A DNA stretch of 64,000 nucleotides from Stappia sp. BW2 (lineage in GTDB: Bacteria; Pseudomonadota; Alphaproteobacteria; Rhizobiales; Stappiaceae). The notes beneath the pieces were generated by a model. The model made no database searches, had not been told where the DNA came from, and worked only from the letters and a program-made list of their open reading frames with translations. The position numbers and the translations under genes are program-made. Below, piece by piece: positions 34,086 through 42,860 of this stretch (position 1 is its first letter; each line of letters starts with the position of its first letter). The stretch covers positions 248,001 to 312,000 of the forward strand of contig NZ_VIRG01000060.1 in assembly GCF_008107695.1 (NCBI RefSeq), written 5' to 3'.

Positions 34086-35090
34086 ATGAAAAAGTCGATC
34101 GTCAAAATGATGTCCGATGCAGCGGCGGCGGCCGCTGACAAGAATGAGCCGCCAACACCTGTCGCGAGCCAGAAAGTGACCGCACCCGTCGTGAATTCCA
34201 TGGGGCGCGCCTTGTCGCATATGCGCGAGGACAGCATCGTCGCTCTCGATCCCTCCAAGATCGATCCCAGCCCTTTCTCCGACCGTTTCGAAACCGACCA
34301 CGAAGCCGAAGAAGCCCTGGAGGAACTCAAGCTCTCCATCCAGGACGAAGGCCAGAAGATCCCGGTTCTGGTGCGGCCGCACCCCACGGAACGGGACCGG
34401 TATCAGCTTGCCTACGGTCATCGCAGGTTGTTTGCCATCAAGGCGCTGATGGCGGAAGCGGGCAAGCCTGAGACGTTCAAGGTCAAGGCGTATGTCCGCA
34501 AGTTGAGCGACGCGGAGCTGATCAAGGAACAGTCGCTTGAAAATGGCGTTCGTGAAAACCTGACCTTTGCCGAAATGGTTCTCTGGGCTGTGCAACTTCG
34601 CGAGGCCGGTCTCAAGCAGCGTGAAATGCAGCCGGTGCTTGGCCAGGTGCAGACCGTCATTTCCAACATGCGAAAGATCGCTGACAGCATCCCGCACGAC
34701 ATCATTCGCACCATAGGGCGCGCCAGAAATGTTGGCCGGCCAGCGTGGATGGAACTGGCAAAACTGTTTGAGGATCCTTCAGCGGAACAGCGCGTACGCG
34801 ATGTCCTCACCAGCGAGGACTTCAAGCTTGCCGCGGCCCAGGACAGGATGGCAATGGCAATGCAGGCGGCAAGGGGCAAGCAAAAGAAGACAGCTTCATC
34901 AGCGCTTCCAGCCGCGGAAATTACCTCGAACGGTGCCGTGCTGGCCAAACTGAAGAGAACATCGGCGGCAACCGTGTTCTCGATACCGAAATCCGAAGCC
35001 GAATTCGGCCACTGGCTGGAAGAGAACCTTCCGGACGTTTACCGCGATTTCCTGGAGCAAAGGAAGGGAACGGGACGGACGAAAGGATGA
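34086..35090 (+). CDS. repB: plasmid partition protein RepB (ParB family)
   Basis: A 334-residue ParB-like centromere-binding protein. The ParB/Srx-like domain lies at about residues 55-150 (PSKIDPSPFSDRF, PVLVRPHP, YGHRRLFAIKALM, EQSLENGVRENLTF). It is followed by a helix-turn-helix and a RepB-type C-terminal dimerisation region. It binds parS sites and works with RepA in segregation. The gene is tightly coupled to repA; the repB-repC gap is 373 bases and carries the antisense RNA. Confidence 0.95.
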   Translation: MKKSIVKMMSDAAAAAADKNEPPTPVASQKVTAPVVNSMGRALSHMREDSIVALDPSKIDPSPFSDRFETDHEAEEALEELKLSIQDEGQKIPVLVRPHPTERDRYQLAYGHRRLFAIKALMAEAGKPETFKVKAYVRKLSDAELIKEQSLENGVRENLTFAEMVLWAVQLREAGLKQREMQPVLGQVQTVISNMRKIADSIPHDIIRTIGRARNVGRPAWMELAKLFEDPSAEQRVRDVLTSEDFKLAAAQDRMAMAMQAARGKQKKTASSALPAAEITSNGAVLAKLKRTSAATVFSIPKSEAEFGHWLEENLPDVYRDFLEQRKGTGRTKG

Positions 35091-35463
35091 GGAGAATTGC
35101 GGCACATCTCGATGAGATTTGCCGTGCACATGATGTTCCGGGGCGGGGGTTCAACGATCGTTCCGGACCAGATCGGCAACAGGCCGGATGTCGGCCAAGG
35201 CCGGTAGGAAAGGAGACGGTGCGAGACAGCTAGAGACAAAATGAAAAGAGACCGAAACGGCGGCAACCGTTCAGTCTCTTTAATCACGGTTCAACTTGGA
35301 ACGTCCAAACAGGAACCTCAACACTTCCCTGTTTTAGGCGAATTCCGAATCACGCGCAAGATCCATCTTGTGTGAGCGGTGGATTTCGGCCGATTTCCTG
35401 ACGTTGAACCTCCTGAAACGCACAACGCCGCACGTTTGCTCGTGTCGGCGAACGGAGGTTGTC
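35091..35463. promoter_or_regulatory. repB-repC intergenic control region
   Basis: 373 bases with the structure of a repABC incompatibility region: a hairpin with U-rich minus-strand tail (the probable antisense RNA, listed separately) and a 10-base palindrome AACGATCGTT at 35153-35162. A leader that can fold upstream of the repC ribosome site (GGAGG at about 35454) completes it. No protein gene. Confidence 0.7.
35240..35290 (-). ncRNA. probable counter-transcribed antisense RNA controlling repC
   Basis: In repABC plasmids a small RNA transcribed opposite to the operon between repB and repC represses RepC synthesis and sets incompatibility. Here a hairpin with AAAGAGAC (35245-35252) and GTCTCTTT (35274-35281) outer arms and AACGG/CCGTT inner arms is followed on the minus strand by TTTTCATTTT, a good intrinsic terminator. 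A weak minus-strand promoter may be TTGAGG (35321-35316) with CAAGTT (35298-35293). Ends are approximate. Confidence 0.65.
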
Positions 35464-36738
35464 ATGCCTACTGTTTCGAACGTCTCTTCCTTTCGGAAGG
35501 TGACGCCGGGAATGCTTGCGTCCCAACGACTGGCGATGTCGAACGATATTCCCGATATTGGAAAATCCGAAGTCGCAATTGCCCTGAAACGGGCGGCGCA
35601 GCCGATCGGGCTGACGTCGACGGCCTATCATGTCCTGGACATCCTGCTTGGCCTTTCAAAACCTGACGATTGGAAAGGGGACAACAGGCCGGTTGTAGCC
35701 ATCTCGAACGAGAAGCTGGCCTCTTACGTCGGCAAGAGCGAACGCACAGTCATTCGAGCGATCAAACAACTGGTGGAAGCCCGTATTCTGGCCTACCGAG
35801 ACAGTTCGACCGGCCGCAGATGGGTGCACCGGAACGACAGTGGCGACATCACGTTTGCCTATGGACTCGATTTTACACCTGCCAGAGTGCGCTACCGGGA
35901 AATCAAGAGGCAGGCCGACGAATGGCAGGCGCATCTCAATGCCGTACGTGAAGCTAAACGAACTGTTGCAAGACTTTCCAGAGCAATTGTCGACATCGTT
36001 GAAGCGACGAAGGATATCGACCTCACTGATTTTCAGGACCAAATGCAAGCCATTCTGGAAAACAGGCAGGATATCCAACTCAAAGCCCAGGCCTTGCTGG
36101 ATCTCTACGATCTGCTGATGGAAGCTCTGAAGGAAGCCACAGACACACAGGAAAAGGCGCCTGAAAACAATAATATGTCAGGCGAACATGACAAGAATGT
36201 CACCCCTTTATTTAATACAAGCTCACCAGACTCTTATACTAATAACCGGACATCTGCTCACGCAGATGAAAATCAAAACAATTCTGACGTCGCCTACGGC
36301 GCCGAAATAGCTCCTGAGGGGGAGCAAGCGAAGCGGGGTCAGCTCCCTAACCAGCATTCTTCCGGGCAGAAAGGCACTGGTAAGGGGGATTTTGTCCGTT
36401 CTGAAACCCTGGACGCTGTTTCGATCTCTTTGCTGGAAAGTGCGTGTACGTCCATTCAAAGTGATTTCGGCATTACTCTCAACAGCTGGCCTGATCTCAT
36501 TTCTGCTACGGATGTGCTGAGGATTGGCATCGGATTGAGCGAAAAGGGCTTTACCGAGGCGTGCGGAAAGCTGGGACGGCATGTTGCGGCGGCAATCCTG
36601 GCGATGGTGGCCGAAAAGGCGCTGCGCGACCCGGAAAAGATCAGTTCACCTGGCGGCTACTTCCGGGCGTGTTGCGAGCGCGCGGCAGAGGGCAAGCTTG
36701 CGCTGGCAAAATCGCTGTTCGGGCTGGCGGCGCGTTGA
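35464..36738 (+). CDS. repC: plasmid replication initiator RepC
   Basis: A 424-residue initiator of repABC replicons. The N-terminal domain has the RepC pattern (VTPGMLASQRLA, KPDDWKGDNRPVV, SNEKLASYVGKSERTVIRAI) including a winged-helix region. A long charged linker at about residues 220-300 is encoded by AT-rich DNA, where the replication origin of such plasmids lies. The C-terminal domain is ILAMVAEKALRDPEKISSPG. ATG 35464 follows GGAGG at 6 bases. Its presence shows that the window belongs to a replicon of this class and that replication starts here. Confidence 0.95.
   Translation: MPTVSNVSSFRKVTPGMLASQRLAMSNDIPDIGKSEVAIALKRAAQPIGLTSTAYHVLDILLGLSKPDDWKGDNRPVVAISNEKLASYVGKSERTVIRAIKQLVEARILAYRDSSTGRRWVHRNDSGDITFAYGLDFTPARVRYREIKRQADEWQAHLNAVREAKRTVARLSRAIVDIVEATKDIDLTDFQDQMQAILENRQDIQLKAQALLDLYDLLMEALKEATDTQEKAPENNNMSGEHDKNVTPLFNTSSPDSYTNNRTSAHADENQNNSDVAYGAEIAPEGEQAKRGQLPNQHSSGQKGTGKGDFVRSETLDAVSISLLESACTSIQSDFGITLNSWPDLISATDVLRIGIGLSEKGFTEACGKLGRHVAAAILAMVAEKALRDPEKISSPGGYFRACCERAAEGKLALAKSLFGLAAR
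36160..36250. other. candidate replication origin inside repC
   Basis: The most AT-rich stretch of repC, encoding the variable linker (AACAATAATATG through ACTCTTATACTAATAACC). Origins of repABC plasmids have been placed within repC in such a segment. Boundaries are approximate. Confidence 0.4.
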
Positions 36739-36742
36739 GCCG

Positions 36743-36771
36743 CGGTCAGACCAGTCTCCTGGGCCTGACCG
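36743..36771. terminator. hairpin between convergent repC and permease genes
   Basis: CGGTCAG and CTGACCG arms with a 15-base loop directly after the repC stop. No T-run, so termination strength is doubtful. Confidence 0.35.
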
Positions 36772-36815
36772 GGCATCGTAGCGAAATCGTGGCTATCCGT
36801 GCTCGCCAGTCCGGA

Positions 36816-37826
36816 TCATTCAGGCAGCGACTGAGGCTGAGGTGTTGCGCCCTTGATCGTTGCAAGCGCAGCGGCCTGGCGTCTGGAATTCCGGTGCTTG
36901 GTGATTTGCGTGTCGGCAATGACACCGATGAGTATCACGCTGCCCATGACCGCAAAGTTGAGGGAGGAGGGGATGCCGAGCAGATTGACGAGGTTCTGCA
37001 GAACCTGCAGCAGGATGACACCAAGGACGACGCCGACAACCGATCCTTCGCCTCCGCGCAGGGAAAACCCGCCCAGAACGGCGGCGGCGATTGCGTAGAG
37101 TTCGTAGAAGTTTCCGTGTGAGGCCGGGTGAATGGAGCGCGTATACATGGCAAAGAAGATTGCGGAAAGGCCGGTCAGAACGGCGCAGATGACATAGGCA
37201 AGGACGATGACCCGTCTGGTGTTGATGCCTGTGAAACGCGCAGCTTCCTCATTCTTTCCAACGGCGAAAAGATGCCTGCCGAACACGGTCCGGTGGAGAA
37301 CGAACCAGGCGATCACCGCGATGATGGAAAAAGCAATGATCGAGTGCGGCACGCCGCCGGTTCGCCCCGAGATCAACCATTCCAGCACTGGAAAGTCATC
37401 GCCGAAGGAAAAGCCGGCGGTTCCGTCCTTGGTATAGAACCGGGCAACGCCGCGATAAATCAGGAGCCCGCATAAGGTAACGATGAAGGGTTGCAACTGG
37501 AGCCGTGTGATCAGCCAGCCGTGGATCGTGCCGAAGATAGCCCCGCAGGCCAATACGATGAGGGCAGCAATCGGCCAGGGCACACCCTGAACCACAATAA
37601 GGTCGACAAACAGGACGCCAAGCAGTGCAATGAGCGACCCGACGGACAATTCGATACCGGCCGTCACGATCACGAAGGCTTCGGCCAGGGAAAACAGGCC
37701 GAAAAGACCGATGAGGTTGGCTGTGTTTGCAAGGTTGATCGGCGACAGAAACCTCGGATTGATCAAGGCGACAACCGATCCGACGGCCAAAACGAGCAGG
37801 GCCAGCCCGATATCCTTCTTTTGCAT
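36816..37826 (-). CDS. ribose-type ABC transporter permease
   Basis: A 336-residue RbsC-class inner-membrane protein with about ten helices. The motif VTAGIELSVGS lies near residue 59 and GGFSLRGGEGS near residue 250. It is the last gene of the operon binding protein, ATPase, permease (40379 to 36816) and is convergent with repC. With the double-domain ATPase next to it, this is a complete ribose-type importer. The substrate is not shown by the sequence. Confidence 0.92.
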   Translation of the reverse strand: MQKKDIGLALLVLAVGSVVALINPRFLSPINLANTANLIGLFGLFSLAEAFVIVTAGIELSVGSLIALLGVLFVDLIVVQGVPWPIAALIVLACGAIFGTIHGWLITRLQLQPFIVTLCGLLIYRGVARFYTKDGTAGFSFGDDFPVLEWLISGRTGGVPHSIIAFSIIAVIAWFVLHRTVFGRHLFAVGKNEEAARFTGINTRRVIVLAYVICAVLTGLSAIFFAMYTRSIHPASHGNFYELYAIAAAVLGGFSLRGGEGSVVGVVLGVILLQVLQNLVNLLGIPSSLNFAVMGSVILIGVIADTQITKHRNSRRQAAALATIKGATPQPQSLPE

Positions 37827-37842
37827 TCGTATTCCTCACCGA

Positions 37843-39345
37843 TTAACCGACTGCAAGCCGGAGTATGTTTTCTTCCGTCAGTTCGTCCGAGTTCAGAATT
37901 CCCGTCACATGCCCCCGGCGCATGACCGCCACTCGGTCGGACACGCCGATGACCTCTTCCATGTCGCTCGAGATCATGAGTATGCCGACCCCTTCGCGCG
38001 CCAGCGCTTGAAGCAGGTGGTAAACTTCGGCCTTAGCGCCGACGTCGATGCCGCGGGTGGGTTCATCGAAAATGATGACCTTCGGATTGGTGGCTAGCCA
38101 TTTCGCCAGCACGACTTTTTGCTGGTTTCCGCCCGAAAGCTCCGCAGCAGTCTGGAATACGGAACTTGTCTTGATGGCGAGACGGGCCTGTGAATCCTTT
38201 GCAAGGGCTGTCTCGCGCTCTCTGTCGACAACGCCGAGACGCGACAGCAGCTTCAGGCAGGGCAGAGAAATGTTGCCGGTGATCGGGAAGTCCAGAAGGA
38301 GCCCCTGTTCCTTCCTGTTCTCGGGGACAAGCGAAAGTCCGGCCGAAATCGCTTCAGGAACTGAATGTGACTTGAGCTCGGTGCCATTGAGACGGATCAT
38401 TCCTTCTGACAAGGCATCAACACCGAAGATGGCCCGCGCAAGCTCCGTCCTTCCTGCTCCAACCAGCCCCGCCACACCGAGAATTTCTCCAGCATGGAGG
38501 TCGAGGTCGACACTGGCGGCGGGGAAGGTGCTGGTGCGGACACCCCGCAGGGAAAGGATTGGAGTGGCCACGCCATGCGCGGTTTTTTCGTAGAACTGGT
38601 GAACGTCCCGGCCGATCATCATCCGCACCATCGCGTCCTTGCAGATTTGCGAGCCGGTAAGGTCGCCGGCATTTCGGCCGTCGCGCAGGCAAACGACCCT
38701 GTCGGCGACGTCCTCAACCTCACTGAGGCGATGGCTGATAAAGAGAACCGCAACGCCCCGGCTTCGTAATTGCCGCATGACGGAGAGCAGTCTTTCCGTC
38801 TCCGACAGGGTCAAACTGGACGTCGGCTCATCGAGGATCACAAGACGCGCGTTCATCGACAGCGCTCGGGCAATTTCAAGCAATTGCTGATCGGCAAGAG
38901 AGAGGCCGGATACGGGATCGGCGGGACCAAACCTTGTGCCAAGAAGTTGCAAGATCGGCGCAACCTTGGCTTCCATGGCCCGCTTGTCGAGCAGCCGCAA
39001 CGGGCCTGAGGTAATTTCACGCCCAAGCAGGACGTTCGCGGTCACGTCGAGATTGGAAAACGGATTGAGTTCCTGATGAACGAAGGCGATGCCCAGGCTG
39101 CCGGCCTCCGCAGGCGAAAGAGCGCTGCGATGCTGGCCGTCGATGTGAATGTCGCCGCCATCAGGCGAGACCGTTCCGCCGAGCACCTTCATCAAGGTGG
39201 ATTTGCCGGCGCCATTTTCGCCAATCAAACCGACGATCTCTCCGCCCGAGATACTGAGATCGACATCCTGCAGGGCGACAACACCTGGATAGACCTTCGT
39301 TACCTTGGAAAGTTCGAGCGAAATCTTCTGAAAACCGGATGGCAA
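37843..39345 (-). CDS. ribose-type ABC transporter ATP-binding protein (RbsA-like, two ABC domains)
   Basis: A 500-residue ATPase, the size of E. coli RbsA (501). Domain 1 has Walker A GENGAGKS, signature LSLADQQLLEIARAL and Walker B LVILDEPTSSL. Domain 2 has the degenerate Walker A GLVGAGRTE, signature LSGGNQQKVVLAKWL and Walker B VIIFDEPTRGID, as in all RbsA proteins. The start is uncertain: ATG 39372 abuts a strong hairpin and has no ribosome site, whereas TTG 39345 has GGAG at 7 bases and gives a family-like N-terminus, so I prefer TTG. The long frame beyond is shadow of the binding-protein gene. Confidence 0.88.
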   Translation of the reverse strand: MPSGFQKISLELSKVTKVYPGVVALQDVDLSISGGEIVGLIGENGAGKSTLMKVLGGTVSPDGGDIHIDGQHRSALSPAEAGSLGIAFVHQELNPFSNLDVTANVLLGREITSGPLRLLDKRAMEAKVAPILQLLGTRFGPADPVSGLSLADQQLLEIARALSMNARLVILDEPTSSLTLSETERLLSVMRQLRSRGVAVLFISHRLSEVEDVADRVVCLRDGRNAGDLTGSQICKDAMVRMMIGRDVHQFYEKTAHGVATPILSLRGVRTSTFPAASVDLDLHAGEILGVAGLVGAGRTELARAIFGVDALSEGMIRLNGTELKSHSVPEAISAGLSLVPENRKEQGLLLDFPITGNISLPCLKLLSRLGVVDRERETALAKDSQARLAIKTSSVFQTAAELSGGNQQKVVLAKWLATNPKVIIFDEPTRGIDVGAKAEVYHLLQALAREGVGILMISSDMEEVIGVSDRVAVMRRGHVTGILNSDELTEENILRLAVG

Positions 39346-39373
39346 GAGCTGGCTCCAATAGGTCGGTGGCATA

Positions 39374-39408
39374 GGCTGCGCAGTCCGCAATCTGCGGTCC
39401 GCGCAGCC
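39374..39408 (-). other. intercistronic hairpin after binding-protein gene
   Basis: GGCTGCGC/GCGCAGCC outer arms and CCGCA/TGCGG inner arms, forming one long near-perfect stem 24 bases after the binding-protein stop. No T-run. Probably a partial terminator or mRNA stabiliser. Confidence 0.6.
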
Positions 39409-39431
39409 ACTGGCAGGCTTGGGAGTGTCGC

Positions 39432-40379
39432 CTAGCCTTTGATCCGCGCCTTCAGTTCCGTTTCGAAGGCATCGACGTTCGATGTGTCGATGATCTTGGT
39501 TGGAACGATGATGAGGCCGTCCCCCGGAATGCCGCTCTTGTCGCCTTCCAGGAACTTTGCCATCAGGTGCATGCCCTGATAGCCCCATTGGTAGGGGTCC
39601 TGCACGACGGTGCCGGCAAAGCTGCCTTCGCGGATGGCGCCAAGCGTGATCGGGTCTTCATCGAAGGCAATTACGGTAATCTCGCCCAGTTTGCCTGCGG
39701 CCTGCAGCGCTTCGTAGATCTTGGGCGGGTTGTAGGAATAAAACCCGACCATGCAGTCGACCTCGGGATTTGCAGCCAGGACGTCGTCGACATTCTGGCG
39801 GGCCTTGGGAAAGTCGACATCGTCGCCGCGTACGTCGACAAGTTCGATACCTGAGCCCTTGACCGTTTCCCGGAAGCCGGCGATGCGCTCCTTGGCGTTA
39901 TCCGCGCCGAGGAAGCCGACAAAGCCCATGCAGGTGCCGCCATTAGGCAGAGCCTTCTTGGCGATTTCGCCTGCCTGATTTCCGGCAAGCGTGTTTGACG
40001 ATCCGAGATAGGCGATGCGATCGCTTTCTGGCGCATCGCTGTCTGTCGTGAACAGCGGAACCTGCGCCGCGATGCGGTTGAAGGCGCCGATCGACGTCTT
40101 CGGATCGACCGAGGAAATCATGATGGCGTCCGTACCGGCGGCCACAAGATCGTCCATCAGCGCGTTTTGAAGCGCGGCCGTTCCCTGCGCCGGGTACCGG
40201 AATTGCAGGTCATAGCCGGGCAGTTCGGCCTGGGCGGCGTTCACGCCCGCCTCGGCCAGTTTCCAGAAATCAGACGCTGCGTTGACGACGAATGCGAGCT
40301 GCGGTTTGTCCTGGGATTGCGCCGCTGTAGCAGTGAAGGCGGCGACGGCCGCGATGCAAAGAGTTTTCCCGAATTTCAT
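39432..40379 (-). CDS. sugar ABC transporter periplasmic substrate-binding protein
   Basis: A 315-residue secreted protein of the RbsB-like family. The signal peptide covers about residues 1-22 (ending TATAAQSQD). The mature opening QLAFVVNAASDFWKLAEAGV and the DAIMISSVDP and IAFDEDP segments match periplasmic sugar-binding folds. It is the first gene of the operon and would feed the double-domain ATPase and permease downstream. The AT-rich upstream region contains a TTAGTAA direct repeat. Confidence 0.92.
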   Translation of the reverse strand: MKFGKTLCIAAVAAFTATAAQSQDKPQLAFVVNAASDFWKLAEAGVNAAQAELPGYDLQFRYPAQGTAALQNALMDDLVAAGTDAIMISSVDPKTSIGAFNRIAAQVPLFTTDSDAPESDRIAYLGSSNTLAGNQAGEIAKKALPNGGTCMGFVGFLGADNAKERIAGFRETVKGSGIELVDVRGDDVDFPKARQNVDDVLAANPEVDCMVGFYSYNPPKIYEALQAAGKLGEITVIAFDEDPITLGAIREGSFAGTVVQDPYQWGYQGMHLMAKFLEGDKSGIPGDGLIIVPTKIIDTSNVDAFETELKARIKG

Positions 40380-40427
40380 ATTCTCCTCCCTTTTGAGACT
40401 GTTGGAACTAATGCGTCCAACAAAATA

Positions 40428-40446
40428 TTAGTAATATTATTAGTAA
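40428..40446. promoter_or_regulatory. TTAGTAA direct repeat upstream of third sugar operon
   Basis: Two TTAGTAA copies separated by TATTA (12-base period), 49 bases upstream of the binding-protein start. AATATTAGT here also occurs upstream of the epimerase gene (42710-42718), hinting at a shared regulator. Function inferred. Confidence 0.3.
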
Positions 40447-40599
40447 GTGAATTCAAGCCATGCTTGGGAAGCGCCTGTCGTCATCTAAGCGACCCGCACC
40501 GTAACGGCACGCTTCCGTTGTGTTTGTCTGAAGGTCCATTTCAGGCACGATTTCACATTTCCGGAATGCCGGCCGGAGCGTCTCCCTGTGAGGCTTTTT

Positions 40600-40639
40600 G
40601 GAAAAAGCGCCGCCGGATCCAATGCGCAAATCCGGCGGC
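40600..40639 (-). terminator. rho-independent terminator after the orphan binding-protein gene
   Basis: Perfect 10-base arms (GCCGCCGGAT / ATCCGGCGGC) with an 11-base loop, followed on the minus strand by GC and five Ts. It ends the epimerase and binding-protein transcript and separates it from the next sugar operon. Confidence 0.88.
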
Positions 40640-40658
40640 CAGAGGAGAGGCTAATGGG

Positions 40659-41651
40659 TTAGTTGTTCGCGCAGAACCCCGGATCTTCCTGGTTGCAGAC
40701 ATCCAGGCCCGTGTAGAGCGGATCTTCAACGCTCTCGCCGTTGATCAGCTGAATCATCACATCGGGTGCACGGTAGCCCATTTCAAAGGGGCGTTGTCCG
40801 ACCTGGGCGTGGCTTCTGCCTTCGCGGAATGCCTTCGTCTGCGGGGGCAGCGTGTCGCCCGCGATGATGATCAGATCCTTTGATTTCAGCTTGTCCATGA
40901 CCTGGTCTGTGACCTGCGTATAGGCCTGGGGCGCGAATTGTGCCCATCCGCCAATAAGGATGAACGCATCGAGATCCGGGTTGGCGATGAAGGTATCTGC
41001 CATCTGCTGGTTGGCGAGATCGGCCTGGTCGTTCGTGAAGACCGGGCATCCGTCAATTTCAGTCCAACCATTCTGACCGGTCAGGCGGTCGGTCCCTTTT
41101 GCGCCGGAAGCCGTGTCACGGAAGCCTTGAGCGCGGGCGTTGATGTTGTCCGCAGCCACGTTGCCGAGCTGCAGGCAGACTGAGCCGCCCTCAGGCTTCA
41201 GTTTGGCCGCTTCCTCGGCCATCTTGACGCCCATCAGGTAGTTGTCGGTTCCCAGATAGGTTTTGCGCAAATCCCGGTCTTCCGCCAGAAAATCCGCATC
41301 GATCGTCATGACGGGAACGTTCGGCGCGATCTGGCGGATGCGGTTGGCCATCGCGGGAGCATTGGACGGTGAAATCGCGATCGCCGCAACGCCGCGTGTC
41401 AGGAGATCGTCCACGATCTGCACTTCACCGGCTTCGTCAGCGGAAGACGCAGGCCCTGTGTAAAGGCATTCGTACTCACTGTTCGCGTTTTCGGACAACC
41501 ATTTCTGGCAACCGAGATTTATCTGTTCGAAGAACGGGTTATCGAGACCTTTCACGACAATCGCGAGCGTTTTCTTGTCCTGCGCTGGTGCGGAACCAAT
41601 CTGGAAAGCCATTACGACCGCAGTCCCGAACATCAATATCTTGCGTCTCAT
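40659..41651 (-). CDS. sugar ABC transporter periplasmic substrate-binding protein
   Basis: A 330-residue secreted binding protein. The signal peptide is about residues 1-23 (ending QIGSAPAQDKK). The mature part starts TLAIVVKGLDNPFFEQINLG and contains AIAISPSNAPA and the long DLIIIAGDTLPPQ segment. An extra Cys pair near the C-terminus (VCNQEDPGFC) could form a disulphide. ATG 41651 has GGGA at good distance; GTG 41660 is too close to it. No ATPase or permease follows on this strand; the divergent ATPase-permease pair at 42861-44610 lacks a binding protein and is its likely partner. Confidence 0.9.
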   Translation of the reverse strand: MRRKILMFGTAVVMAFQIGSAPAQDKKTLAIVVKGLDNPFFEQINLGCQKWLSENANSEYECLYTGPASSADEAGEVQIVDDLLTRGVAAIAISPSNAPAMANRIRQIAPNVPVMTIDADFLAEDRDLRKTYLGTDNYLMGVKMAEEAAKLKPEGGSVCLQLGNVAADNINARAQGFRDTASGAKGTDRLTGQNGWTEIDGCPVFTNDQADLANQQMADTFIANPDLDAFILIGGWAQFAPQAYTQVTDQVMDKLKSKDLIIIAGDTLPPQTKAFREGRSHAQVGQRPFEMGYRAPDVMIQLINGESVEDPLYTGLDVCNQEDPGFCANN

Positions 41652-41690
41652 GCGTATCACTCCCTTCTGTTTTTCAGGTCCCGGCGCGGA

Positions 41691-42671
41691 TTACCCCGGG
41701 TACCAGATCATGCGGGGATCTTTTTCGTCCCTTCTGTAGTTCCAGGCCCGTTCGATGAGGGCCTTGAGGTCCACCGACGGGCTCCAGCCGAGCAGCAGGC
41801 GCGCCTTGGTGTTGTCGAGCCAGTTGCTGTGCATGGATGTCGGGATTTCGGCGATCTTCAACGAACGGCTTTCGGCGAGGTGACGCGCGGCGCACCCATA
41901 GTCGACCGGTTCGTTCATCGAGATGTTGAAGAGCTGTCCGGCCGCTTCCGGCGCATCGAGAGCCGCCAGAATGGCCAGGACGAGATCGTCCACATGGACG
42001 AAGTTTCTTTTCAGCGGGTGACCGTCCCTGTCCTTCAGAAGCGGTACGTGGTTGCCGTCTGCGTAGGTGCGTAGGTCACCCTCCGAAAGCAGCTCCGTCC
42101 AGAGTGGACCGCCGAACTGGTCAGGCCCGAAAGAGAGCGCAAAGCGGAAATCGTCCTTCTCCATGATCCAGGGCGCCCGCAGGACACAGCCGTTCAGGCC
42201 GTATTGATGCCGGTATTGTTCCAGCATCACTTCCTCCAGCACCTTGGTCAGGGCATAGCAGCCAGGGTAGGCCTTGCGCTCCGAGGCTTCCGTCACCGGG
42301 CCTTCGAATGGCTGAAAGGCATGGCCGACCGCACAATCTCCGCTGATGAGAACGAACTGACGGGCGGTCTCCTGTCTGCGGAATTCCTCCAGAAGAACGA
42401 ACATGCCCTTGACGGAAACATCTATCGCCAGATCGGGGGATTCCTTGACCGCGGCCATGTGCAGGACATGTGTTACGCCCTCCATGGCACTTGCAACAGC
42501 GGCTGGATCGGCAATCGACCCCTGAACGACCTGCACCCGCTCACCACCGGAAATCATCCGGTTGTTGCAAAGCGCCACGACGCTCCACTCCCGGAAGCGA
42601 TCCGATGACAGGAACTCCGGCAAAAAGTTTTGTCCAACCTTTCCGGAAGCGCCGGTGAGCAGCAATTTCAT
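41691..42671 (-). CDS. NAD(P)-dependent epimerase/dehydratase family protein
   Basis: A 326-residue extended short-chain dehydrogenase. The nucleotide motif TGASGKVGQN is at residues 6-15. The catalytic YxxxK is in CYALTKVLEE near residue 140, and a Ser in LISGD near 109 is the probable third residue. It probably acts on a nucleotide sugar or free sugar (UDP-glucose 4-epimerase-like or uronate dehydrogenase-like). It is the first gene of a two-gene operon with the binding protein and is divergent from the ATPase gene, so it likely processes the imported sugar. Confidence 0.87.
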   Translation of the reverse strand: MKLLLTGASGKVGQNFLPEFLSSDRFREWSVVALCNNRMISGGERVQVVQGSIADPAAVASAMEGVTHVLHMAAVKESPDLAIDVSVKGMFVLLEEFRRQETARQFVLISGDCAVGHAFQPFEGPVTEASERKAYPGCYALTKVLEEVMLEQYRHQYGLNGCVLRAPWIMEKDDFRFALSFGPDQFGGPLWTELLSEGDLRTYADGNHVPLLKDRDGHPLKRNFVHVDDLVLAILAALDAPEAAGQLFNISMNEPVDYGCAARHLAESRSLKIAEIPTSMHSNWLDNTKARLLLGWSPSVDLKALIERAWNYRRDEKDPRMIWYPG

Positions 42672-42689
42672 TCAACGTCCCCCTTGCGT

Positions 42690-42718
42690 TTATTAAATAG
42701 TATTTATTAATATTAGTT
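42690..42718. promoter_or_regulatory. AT-rich operator-like region between divergent sugar genes
   Basis: TATTAAATAG..TATTTATTAATATTAGTTAG lies 19 bases upstream of the epimerase start in the 189-base divergent region. It shares AATATTAGT with the element at 40425-40446. The LacI-type regulator gene at 44740 is a candidate to bind it. Confidence 0.3.
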
Positions 42719-42860
42719 AGTCAAGGATCGAAATTGATTGAACGGCGGTGTCTCAGGTGGGCGGGGGGCGGGATGGGAATGATCATCCCCGCAGCCGGAC
42801 TGCCGAGGTCGGCAACGGTCGCAGAACCGGACCGAAAACCGATTGGGGAGGAGCGATCGA

